Notes under the pieces: model-generated
The model's database searches: none
What the model was told of the DNA's origin: nothing
What the model saw: the letters and a program-made list of their open reading frames with translations, nothing else
Shown: positions 45,282-52,455 of the stretch, in pieces
Position numbering within the stretch: position 1 is the first letter of the stretch
How the letters are laid out: every line of letters starts with the position of its first letter
Made by a program: the position numbers and the translations under genes
DNA from: CAZGSG01 sp964528095
GTDB lineage: Bacteria > Bacteroidota > Bacteroidia > Chitinophagales > Chitinophagaceae
Assembly: GCA_964528095.1 (NCBI GenBank)
Contig: CAZGSG010000005.1
Coordinates: 1 to 52,455, forward strand
Length of the DNA stretch: 52,455 bases
Direction: 5' to 3'

Positions 45282-48200
45282 ATGCAAACACCTTTTGTTG
45301 ATTTATTATTACGGGAGACCGGCGCCATTGATGAATTGTATACATATGAACAACCTGGTTTTTTGGAAAAAGTATTTTCCGCTGCCGTAGGCGTTCCCCC
45401 ACTGCCACAGATACTTCCCGGCAATGGAGAAACATATCCTGTTCTTTCATTGGAAGATTACAATACTGAAGAACCAGAAGAATATATGTTTGAAGAACAG
45501 GTGGCTGCAGGCTATGAGAATTCTATTCCTTCTTCGAAACTGGATAACATGCGTTACGGTTCACCACATGAGTGGGCCAACAGCGCGGAGAATTTGGCGA
45601 TCCGTAAGAAAGTGTACGAGCAGCATGTGGCCAACTCAAGAACAGCTAACAATCCTTATACCTACCTGTTGGATAAGACGCAGGCCAGAGAAGTGGATAA
45701 TAGCGGAAAAACATTATTGAACGAGGCCGCTGACTGGCTCGATCAACTATTAGCGGCTGCAAGAGCAGCATTAAGCGGAAAAAATGTGAAGATCCGGATA
45801 TTGAGTGGATATCGCACTGCAGACTACCAGTTTGATAACTGGGTAGAAAAATTCCCAACTTATTTTTATTGGGCCGTGCATAAAGCCGGCATCAGTAAAA
45901 ACGATATAAATGGAATAGCAAGATATATCTCAAAAAGCCTTGCTGCGCCCGGTTATAGCAATCACAATCATGGACTGGCCGTTGATTTTGGTGCAACAGA
46001 AAGCTCCAATAAATTTACCGTCGACACAAATCCGGATCATAATCATAAAAAATTCTGGGAAACCAAAAGTCTTTTCTGGGACTGGCTCACGAAGAATGCT
46101 GCAAGGTTCAATTTTTATCCTTATGCAAAAGAACCCTGGCATTGGGAATTCAGATCACCGGCAGGTGGGGCAGCGGCTGCTCCCAGAATTACTGCGGAAG
46201 TTGTTGAAACGAACTGGAAACAAAGTGCAGCGTATAATAAAACATATGCAAGCCGGCTGGGCTGGAGCAATAAAATAACAGCGATTGCCGAACTCTTATT
46301 GAAAACAACAGGTCAGTCGAACAGCAGTTATACCAGCGAAGAATTTGCAAAGCTGGTGGCGGTATGGCAGGTGAAGAATGGCGTTACTGGTAAGAGCGCA
46401 GACGGAGTAATCGGCCCCAATACCTGGAAGATGATGCAGGCGAAGTTGGGTATTGCGACAGCCACCACTGCAACTCCTGCAGGGGTTGAGCCTCGGGTAG
46501 TGGCAAAACTGCAACAGTATAGCGACCTTATCGAAAGCATCAGCAAGCAGTTTCAACTGAATCCAAACATACCCCGCGGTATTATAGCTGCCGAATCAGG
46601 GGGGAATCCATTAGAAGGCCAGGGTGAAGAACGCGCATATAAAGGTCTTATGCAGGCGCAAAGGGGGGATGATCAGCTTGATCCCCAAAAAAGCATAGAG
46701 ACGGGTATTGGTAATTTTATCGATTTCAGGGATAAGTACCTGGGCCCCCGTCTTTCTAAATTGGGCATAGATACCAGGACCCTTGATGATCAGACATTGC
46801 TGAAGATCATACTTTGCGGGTATAATGTAGGGCATATAGGTATATTAAAGGCGATACAATATGCCAAAGAAGAAGGTGACTGGAAAAACTGGTTTGAAGC
46901 CCGGCACTATCAACGTGGAATTTTATTTTCCGGCTCTTACTCGAAATACCCTTCCTGTGGTCAGACAGATATCGATAAAGCGAACAAGGACGCGGCATTT
47001 TATAAATTTAAAAAAGCCAGCACCTGGCAAACAGAACCTGACCCTCCGAAATGGGAGGTTGTTAGTACCAGTATATCGCCTTTGCTGAGATGCTGGATAG
47101 AAACCAGGTATAAGAATACACCCGGATACCTGGCCAGGATACTCAATTATTACAATTATTTTGAATCAATAAAAAGTGGCAAACAAAATGAATCGGCTGA
47201 AGATTACGTGGATGAGTCTTATGAGAACTATCCTGTGGATGAATATGACAGCGAAACAGGAGAGGGCTGGGCTGGCGGGGAGGAAGATTATAGTTACCTG
47301 TCTGAGTCAGGCGATCAATATGAGATAGACGATGAGTTGCAGGAACAACAATTGGCACAGGTTCCAGCACCTCCTGGTACAGGCACATGTGCTGTACCGG
47401 CTGTCAGCGCATCTTCAACTCCGCCATTTATAGCCGAAGATCTTTCTGTTGCCGGCTATACCTGTTATGTTAAGATAGACCTGGGTAAAGGAAACATCCG
47501 GTTGGACATGACAGGAATATATATACCATCCTCTTTTACTCCTGCAGAACCAGTGGACCTGCTTATTTACCTGCATGGTATGACAGGCGAATTTCCCGGA
47601 AAGGAAGCAAAGATCGATAGTTACTGGAAAGCATCCCGTTTACCCAATTATGATTACAGGCTAAGAGAAGAAGTAGAAGCTAGTGGTAAAAATATTATTC
47701 TGGCGGCACCATCGCTGGGCAAAAGTCCGAATTCATATCGTAATTCGCTCAGTGATAAAAAGGGAGGTCTTGATGAATACGTAATAAAAATAATTGCCGC
47801 GGTACAAAGCTATATTTTAGCAAAGCGTTTTAGTGGGGGTGCTTTGAACCTGCGAAATATCATATTGGCCGGACACTCTGCCGGCGGCAGACAATTGTTA
47901 AAGATCGCTACAACGGATAATCCCTTATATGGTTGTTTTGTATCCGAGTATTGGGGATTCGATTCATTGTACAGTGGTAATAGTGAATGGAAAGTATGGG
48001 CAAAAAGCAACCCGGGTAAAAGACTCTTCATTTATTATCTCGGCAGCACAAAAGATAATGCCGTTGCGCTGCAAAAAACAACGGCGGCTATGCCAGGTAT
48101 ATTTATAAAAAAATCCACTGCAAAAAAACACGCGTTGGTGCCCAAAGAACACCTGAAAGAAAGAATACTGAAGATCGGACAGAGCGGGTTAACTAAAACG

Positions 48201-49322
48201 AGTTTTGAAATGCCCGAATATGAAGAAGACGAAACCCTTGTACTGGATCCTGAGAACCAGTATGAACAGGATGAGTACATGGATGAAAGGGAGGGTGCCG
48301 GCCCTGAGAATAATGAGGACTATGAAAACGATCCGTTCCAACAAGAGGCATACGAGCATAATAATTTTTTTCATCTTGCGCAGCCAATCAATGCAATGGG
48401 ATCGGAGTCAACAGATGAATATATGTATGAGGAGATGCTGGATCAACAGGTGGCTGACTGGTCAAATGCTATCCGGCAAAACCGTTATTATGCTGCTAAA
48501 CTCCAGTGGGAGCAATACCATGACCAGATCAATGACCTGTTATTACCTTATTCAGGTCAGCAGAATGTAAGTCTCGACGAAGAGTCTTTTGCACAGGCGG
48601 TTGCTGCCTGGCAACTGGGGCAGGGCTTTTCAGCCTCCGAATCAGATGGTATTATCGGGCCACATACCTGGGCTAAAATGAAAGTCCTGTTGAATAGCCC
48701 GGTAACGGTTTCGCCACCTGCTGCTATTGGTACAACAGCTCCACCGGTACAGCAGATCTTTAACTTCAACCGCTGGCATGCGCAAAAGATATTGAATAGT
48801 ATGAATGCGGGTTTGACGGGAAGTAATTTTAATTCGATGGATCAATTGAAGAAAATAGTGCTGGGGCAACGGGTCTTGAATATCGATCCGCAACGCACGA
48901 TCATACAGGTATTGCCACTGATCTATCATATAACTGAACAGGCAAGACTGAATAATAACACGGATATCATTATCGGCAGTTTTATCCGTCCGCCAAAAAG
49001 CGATGGATCATGTACAGGACATTGCGCCGGTCGTTGTATTGATATAAATTATAAAGGAGGGGGCTTTCAAACAATCGGCTCGGTAACAATGGTAACCAAT
49101 ATCCTGAATTACCTGCTTAGCCTACCGGCGCAATACAAAAAGAACCTTGGATTTGGGATGCCAATGCAGGGCGGCTTCTATGGAAATAAAAATCTTACCA
49201 AGGGTAGTAAGACATCTGCATCATTATTGATTGATGCCGGGTTGCGCAGCCTGGTACCACAACTGGGGATGGTATTCCCGGATAACGACAATCACCTGCA
49301 CATTCAGGTAAGGTGGAAATAA
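45282..49322 (+). CDS. Giant multidomain peptidoglycan-active protein (cluster gene F)
   Basis: This 1346-residue leaderless protein begins MQTPFVDLLLRETG. Domains in order: M15/VanY LAS peptidase (about 155-290; SNHNHGLAVDFG with His228 and Asp235, WHWEF with His287); peptidoglycan-binding repeat (about 305-390; DGVIGPNTW); SLT lytic transglycosylase (about 405-560; AAESGG with Glu438, YNVGHIG); acidic linker; alpha/beta-hydrolase (about 715-970; YLHGMTG, GHSAGG with Ser866); acidic linker; second peptidoglycan-binding repeat (about 1050-1135; DGIIGPHTW); C-terminal LAS-type domain (about 1170-1346; HCAGRCID with His1247 and Asp1254, HLH at 1338-1340). It should cut stem peptides and glycan strands; the esterase target is unknown. 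Without a Sec signal it needs another route out. Confidence 0.8.
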   Translation: MQTPFVDLLLRETGAIDELYTYEQPGFLEKVFSAAVGVPPLPQILPGNGETYPVLSLEDYNTEEPEEYMFEEQVAAGYENSIPSSKLDNMRYGSPHEWANSAENLAIRKKVYEQHVANSRTANNPYTYLLDKTQAREVDNSGKTLLNEAADWLDQLLAAARAALSGKNVKIRILSGYRTADYQFDNWVEKFPTYFYWAVHKAGISKNDINGIARYISKSLAAPGYSNHNHGLAVDFGATESSNKFTVDTNPDHNHKKFWETKSLFWDWLTKNAARFNFYPYAKEPWHWEFRSPAGGAAAAPRITAEVVETNWKQSAAYNKTYASRLGWSNKITAIAELLLKTTGQSNSSYTSEEFAKLVAVWQVKNGVTGKSADGVIGPNTWKMMQAKLGIATATTATPAGVEPRVVAKLQQYSDLIESISKQFQLNPNIPRGIIAAESGGNPLEGQGEERAYKGLMQAQRGDDQLDPQKSIETGIGNFIDFRDKYLGPRLSKLGIDTRTLDDQTLLKIILCGYNVGHIGILKAIQYAKEEGDWKNWFEARHYQRGILFSGSYSKYPSCGQTDIDKANKDAAFYKFKKASTWQTEPDPPKWEVVSTSISPLLRCWIETRYKNTPGYLARILNYYNYFESIKSGKQNESAEDYVDESYENYPVDEYDSETGEGWAGGEEDYSYLSESGDQYEIDDELQEQQLAQVPAPPGTGTCAVPAVSASSTPPFIAEDLSVAGYTCYVKIDLGKGNIRLDMTGIYIPSSFTPAEPVDLLIYLHGMTGEFPGKEAKIDSYWKASRLPNYDYRLREEVEASGKNIILAAPSLGKSPNSYRNSLSDKKGGLDEYVIKIIAAVQSYILAKRFSGGALNLRNIILAGHSAGGRQLLKIATTDNPLYGCFVSEYWGFDSLYSGNSEWKVWAKSNPGKRLFIYYLGSTKDNAVALQKTTAAMPGIFIKKSTAKKHALVPKEHLKERILKIGQSGLTKTSFEMPEYEEDETLVLDPENQYEQDEYMDEREGAGPENNEDYENDPFQQEAYEHNNFFHLAQPINAMGSESTDEYMYEEMLDQQVADWSNAIRQNRYYAAKLQWEQYHDQINDLLLPYSGQQNVSLDEESFAQAVAAWQLGQGFSASESDGIIGPHTWAKMKVLLNSPVTVSPPAAIGTTAPPVQQIFNFNRWHAQKILNSMNAGLTGSNFNSMDQLKKIVLGQRVLNIDPQRTIIQVLPLIYHITEQARLNNNTDIIIGSFIRPPKSDGSCTGHCAGRCIDINYKGGGFQTIGSVTMVTNILNYLLSLPAQYKKNLGFGMPMQGGFYGNKNLTKGSKTSASLLIDAGLRSLVPQLGMVFPDNDNHLHIQVRWK

Positions 49323-49345
49323 AATAGTTTATTTCTTCTCTAATT

Positions 49346-49380
49346 ATAGAAATGGCCTGGATAAACCAGGCCATTTCTAT
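49346..49380 (+). terminator. 15-bp perfect stem hairpin ending the lysin cluster
   Basis: 49346-49360 pairs perfectly with 49366-49380 around the loop ATAAA, 24 nt after the stop of the giant lysin. The flanks are T-rich on both sides but without a long T-run, so it could serve both this cluster and the convergent OmpA gene. Confidence 0.7.
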
Positions 49381-49381
49381 G

Positions 49382-49421
49382 GCTTTATATTTAGTTGCAA
49401 AAAAGCCAATAAATATAAAGC
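49382..49421 (-). terminator. Second hairpin, 12-bp stem, after the OmpA gene
   Basis: GCTTTATATTTA (49382-49393) is the exact reverse complement of 49410-49421. It lies 40 nt downstream of the OmpA-family stop (minus strand) and next to the previous hairpin. Being AT-rich with a 16-nt loop it is weaker. Confidence 0.45.
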
Positions 49422-49460
49422 GAGTTCGAATTTTTCTTAAAGAGGATAATCGCTAAGAAA

Positions 49461-50690
49461 TTATTTCTCTCTTACACTTATAGCTATACGCCTGTCTTTC
49501 ATTCTTTCTTCTTCCGGGGCATCGGCTGCTGCTTTCGCAAATTCAGCGCCATAACCTTCTGCACCGAGTAACTGCGATGTATTAGCTCCTGCACCTTTTA
49601 ATGCGGCATCTACTGCATCGGCCCTGCTTTGACTTAATTTTTTATTGACAGCGGCATCTCCTGTTTTGTCTGTATAGCCGCCTATCTTGATTTTTGTTTT
49701 AGGGAATGCCTTCAGTATAGCAGCAAGATTGTTTACCTGTTTTTGGCTTTCGGCTGTGATCTTCGCGCTTCCGGTTTCAAAATTCAGGTTATCGAAGTCA
49801 AACCAAACATCTTTTCCGCCTTTCGTGTTTGCGTCATTTAAAAAAGAAACCAGTTTGTCTTCTATGCCACCTTTCAGGGCATCCAGTTCGCTTCCATCAG
49901 GTAGTTTCACCCTGAAGCTTTCCGTAGGCATGGCAGGTTTCTCCGGACTAATTACCGGCGTTTTTGTCATCGTATCTTCAGGAGAGGTCTTGGATTGATT
50001 ACATCCGTTCTTACCTCCAAACAAAAAGTACCAAGCCAGCAATGCAGCGATTATTACCAATAACAATGGCAATACCCAGCGTGCGCCACCGGCTGCTTTT
50101 TTAACCCCGCTACCGACACTGGATGCAAGTCCCGAAAGTTTATTACCAATATCTCCCAGGCTACCGACGCCCAAGGCGCCCGCAAGATTCAACCCCGAAG
50201 GCAGCGCATTCAGTATATTGTCTTTCTGACTTGCCAGCATCGAGATCAAACCGCCTGCTCCCAGTTTATTTTCTTCTACATGTTTGCCCACTGTGCCTAA
50301 TGTGGCGGGCGCAGCCATACTCATCAGGGATGAAGCAGAGGATTCTTTAATGCCAGCAAAACCGGAGATCATGCTAATGACATTGCTGGCTTTATCACCA
50401 AACAATCCTTTTACCATTTCCAGTCCTTTGTTGAGCAGGTTACCACCACCCAGTAACCCACTGATATTGCCAAGCAGTCCGCCACTGTTTGATTCTTTGG
50501 CCATGTTCAATACAGAAGACGCACCTTCAATACTGGAAGATTTTTGCAAAAGGCCGGTGAGCACAGAAGGGATGACCCCGCTTAATGCTTTTTGAATACC
50601 CCCTTCGTTTTCGCCCAGCGATGACGCGGCTTTTCCGATAAGGTCTTTGTTAAAAAGACCGCTTACAGAATCGAGAAGATTAAATGCCAT
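49461..50690 (-). CDS. DUF937-OmpA fusion protein, inner-membrane anchored
   Basis: The product (409 aa) starts with a DUF937 region (about 1-130: LLDSVSGLFNKDLIGKAASS, GGLLGNISGLLGGGNLLNKG), a Gly/Ser-rich stretch, one membrane helix (about 203-222), a linker, and an OmpA-like peptidoglycan-binding domain (about 300-405: FDFDNLNFETGSAKI, GGYTDKTGDAAVNKKLSQSR, RRIAISV). The N-terminal part is cytoplasmic and the OmpA domain periplasmic, so it links cell interior and wall. DUF937-OmpA proteins are common in Bacteroidota and their role is unknown. It is convergent with the lysin cluster and separated by two hairpins. Confidence 0.85.
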   Translation of the reverse strand: MAFNLLDSVSGLFNKDLIGKAASSLGENEGGIQKALSGVIPSVLTGLLQKSSSIEGASSVLNMAKESNSGGLLGNISGLLGGGNLLNKGLEMVKGLFGDKASNVISMISGFAGIKESSASSLMSMAAPATLGTVGKHVEENKLGAGGLISMLASQKDNILNALPSGLNLAGALGVGSLGDIGNKLSGLASSVGSGVKKAAGGARWVLPLLLVIIAALLAWYFLFGGKNGCNQSKTSPEDTMTKTPVISPEKPAMPTESFRVKLPDGSELDALKGGIEDKLVSFLNDANTKGGKDVWFDFDNLNFETGSAKITAESQKQVNNLAAILKAFPKTKIKIGGYTDKTGDAAVNKKLSQSRADAVDAALKGAGANTSQLLGAEGYGAEFAKAAADAPEEERMKDRRIAISVREK

Positions 50691-50927
50691 GATCTTAAAT
50701 TTTTAAGTTTTTGAAATAAGATAAAAAAATAGGTTAACCTGTTTCATAGTGTACGTACTATACGATTAAGCAGGCAACAGGAATATCCTGTCGCTTTGCC
50801 AGAATTAGTTTTCAGAAGCTTAATCTAATCAGTAGGAGGTTCGTTATCTTCAGCGCCAGGCTAAATCTCAGGAATGTTTCATGGCATTCTCTTGGTCAGT
50901 TCTTTTATCTATTTGTTCCGGGTGGTG

Positions 50928-51716
50928 TTATTTTCTGGAAAACCGCATTACAACAATATCGTCTGTCAGGAATACCAGGCTATTCCCTTCGCTTATATCA
51001 TACTTGTTTACTTTTTTCAGCATATCTAAAAATGCTGTTTCTCCTTCGCCCTCGCAGGCCATCTTGGTCATGGCAGTAGGAGCAGTGATATTTATTTTAT
51101 TTCCATCAACTGTTAATTTACTGCTGAAAGAATTACAACTTGTATGTCCGTCAACTTCGTCGGTTTTACCCGGTATGAAAGTAAGTTGTGGTTTTTTGCC
51201 GGGATATAATCCTTCAAAAGCAATTCTTCGTCCGGAGATATAATTTAATTCCCAGTTACCGCTTAGTTTAGACGTTTCAGCGGCGTTGAATTTAGCAAGC
51301 AGTATTTTGCCGTTGCTTAATAATAGCTGGTTGTTGACGATACTCCAGTTATTTACCTGGCCCAACGCTTCTATAAAAGGCGCTTCTGTAGTATTGCCGG
51401 GGCAGGCCATCCTGGTAGTTGCGAGGGGAGAAAATTTGATGAAGTTAACGCCGGTCAGTTCCATACTGCCATTTAATCTGTTGCAACCTGTAGAACCGCT
51501 TACCTTGTTTACCTGGCCGGGTGAAAATAAAAGATGAGGGGCTTTTTCATTTCCAGTTGTAATCTGTTGCCCGTTTAATTCGATAAGATTCCACTGGTGT
51601 TGGTAAAATTGTTCGCTTCCTCCCGTAGTGGTACTGCTCACCGGTTTACTGCCGTTGCAGCTGCTGAATACAAAGAATACTGTTAATGCGTAAAAAAATA
51701 AAAAGCTCTTTTTCAT
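50928..51716 (-). CDS. Lipoprotein with two META (HslJ-like) domains
   Basis: The product (262 aa) has a lipoprotein signal (FFVFSSC-NG) and two tandem META domains: about 35-145 (WNLIELNGQQI, GSTGCNRLNGSMELTG, FSPLATTRMACPG) and about 150-262 (WELNYISGRRI, DGHTSCNSFSSKLTVDG, TAPTAMTKMACEG). Each keeps the paired 'GCN...MAC' Cys typical of HslJ. META proteins sit in the periplasm or outer membrane and are linked to stress or antibiotic tolerance in a few species; the biochemical role is unknown. Monocistronic, preceded by a 78-nt gap to the next gene on the same strand. Confidence 0.85.
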   Translation of the reverse strand: MKKSFLFFYALTVFFVFSSCNGSKPVSSTTTGGSEQFYQHQWNLIELNGQQITTGNEKAPHLLFSPGQVNKVSGSTGCNRLNGSMELTGVNFIKFSPLATTRMACPGNTTEAPFIEALGQVNNWSIVNNQLLLSNGKILLAKFNAAETSKLSGNWELNYISGRRIAFEGLYPGKKPQLTFIPGKTDEVDGHTSCNSFSSKLTVDGNKINITAPTAMTKMACEGEGETAFLDMLKKVNKYDISEGNSLVFLTDDIVVMRFSRK

Positions 51717-51794
51717 ATTTAAAAAAATTAGTGCGTTAACAGATGTGTTCTCTTTATGAATTACATAACTGATATTGTTAAAAGCGACTGCCTT

Positions 51795-52247
51795 TTATCT
51801 CCTTAGAATATAGACTGGCTCTCGCCATGCCGGAATATTGTGCATTACGATAGAAGATAACCCGATCACCCTGTGGGGCAGGTTTTCGCCGGAATTGCCA
51901 TCACCCCCCTGGTTGCCCGGATCATGTATCCAATAGATCTTTACTGAAGAGACCCTTTTTCTCCAGCTTGCCGGCAGACAGGAAACGGAGGAATAAAAAG
52001 TTTCGCTGCGGCCACGATAATTATCATCTTCAAATACCTGCATGGCCATACCGTTTGGCAAATGGACAGCGGAGTGCCTGTCATTCCTGATGCCTGATTG
52101 ATTAGACCTGCAGAACCCCGGCGGAAGGTAAGATCTCATGCCTGAGTACAAACAATTCTCAGCTAACAGGGCTGCATCGTTTTGAGCAAACAGTGTTTGT
52201 GCGAAAAAAAGACCCGGTAGCTGGTAAACAAGGAACTTTTTTTTCAT
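51795..52247 (-). CDS. Secreted beta/gamma-crystallin-like protein
   Basis: The ATG at 52247 (MKKKFLVYQLPGLFFAQTLFAQ) gives a signal peptide and 150 residues; the frame open from 52289 adds 14 residues ahead of the signal. MQVFEDDNYRGRSETFYSS followed by LPASWRKRVSSVKIYW is a Greek-key beta/gamma-crystallin pattern (aromatic, NYxG, S...L...W...SSVK). Such single-domain secreted proteins often bind calcium; some related ones (I36-type) inhibit proteases. The four Cys could form disulfides. It is in the same orientation as the META lipoprotein gene downstream. Confidence 0.6.
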   Translation of the reverse strand: MKKKFLVYQLPGLFFAQTLFAQNDAALLAENCLYSGMRSYLPPGFCRSNQSGIRNDRHSAVHLPNGMAMQVFEDDNYRGRSETFYSSVSCLPASWRKRVSSVKIYWIHDPGNQGGDGNSGENLPHRVIGLSSIVMHNIPAWREPVYILRR

Positions 52248-52455
52248 GCAATCAGGTTGGACGGTTGATAATACTATTAAGGTAACCATTTATACAGATA
52301 GAAAAAAGTATTAAATAATTGTTTCCAAAGTTCAGAACAGCCAATCTGCGCATGCGGATTCCGTATATTAAAAACTTTCAAAATGAAAGAATGGATAAGC
52401 AGATACCATTATAAACAGGGGGACAGGACGCAATGGATTTTTTAAAAAAGTTGGC
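52248..52455. other. Window end: intergenic, possible gene start on the plus strand
   Basis: ATG at 52433 opens MDFLKKL and runs off the window, and ATG at 52383 opens a 20-codon frame that stops at TAA. Either may be chance. Nothing else recognisable. Confidence 0.2.

Noticed and set aside
38568..49322. Prophage lysis module or tailocin
   Set aside because: No holin, terminase, capsid, tail, integrase or attachment site is recognisable; only the lytic domains would fit.

Overview
The window looks like a chromosomal segment of a Bacteroidota bacterium, most likely a Chitinophagaceae-type organism. The evidence is a T9SS type A sorting domain, a CarboxypepD_reg TonB-dependent receptor, a CusA/CzcA pump fused to a TolC-like channel, LytS/LytTR sensor pairs, CBM5/12 modules, DUF4421 and DUF937-OmpA proteins, and TAnnTTTG-type -7 promoter boxes. 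One 10-base assembly gap lies at 10274-10283. No rRNA, tRNA, CRISPR array, transposase or phage structural gene was recognised.

Layout. 1-2.7 kb: the N-terminal part of a DUF4421 outer-membrane protein, an inner-membrane-anchored esterase and a glyoxalase-fold protein. 2.7-3.8 kb: decayed non-coding DNA with diverged repeats and the remnant of a Reg_prop sensor. 3.8-9.9 kb: a heavy-metal efflux operon (small conserved protein, HME-RND pump with fused TolC domain, lipoprotein adaptor). 10-11 kb: a secreted CarboxypepD_reg-like protein broken by the gap. 11.8-13.3 kb: a truncated sigma-like protein and a MerR regulator. 13.5-17.1 kb: a translationally overlapping S41 peptidase - LytS kinase - LytTR regulator operon. 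17.4-22.3 kb: a TonB receptor, DinB-like, GrpB-like and DUF418 genes. 22.4-28.1 kb: a tandem repeat, a lectin-bearing cholesterol-dependent-cytolysin-like (CDC-like) protein, and a convergent three-gene envelope operon. 28.4-31.9 kb: a large chitin-binding T9SS cargo gene with two in-frame stops. 32.2-35.4 kb: a secreted HExxH protein divergent from a second LytS/LytTR pair. 35.5-37.4 kb: a secreted protein of unknown function and a small lipoprotein.

38.0-49.3 kb is the most unusual region. A LuxR-type regulator precedes six co-oriented genes: an 846-residue protein with amphipathic stretches, an HETGH zincin, a short coiled-coil protein, an unrecognised 445-residue protein, a DUF2272 (NlpC/CHAP-like) protein, and a 1346-residue protein. 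The last carries, in order, an M15-type LAS peptidase, a peptidoglycan-binding repeat, an SLT lytic transglycosylase, an alpha/beta-hydrolase, a second peptidoglycan-binding repeat and a second LAS-type peptidase. None of the six has a recognisable signal peptide, although several have domains whose known substrates lie outside the cytoplasm, and three share a short N-terminal T/S-P-F motif. This suggests cargo of a contractile or other non-Sec export device, or lysis-released effectors. No injection-machine gene is in the window, so this is inference. The cluster ends at strong hairpins facing a DUF937-OmpA protein. Two further envelope genes (double META lipoprotein, beta/gamma-crystallin-like) close the window.
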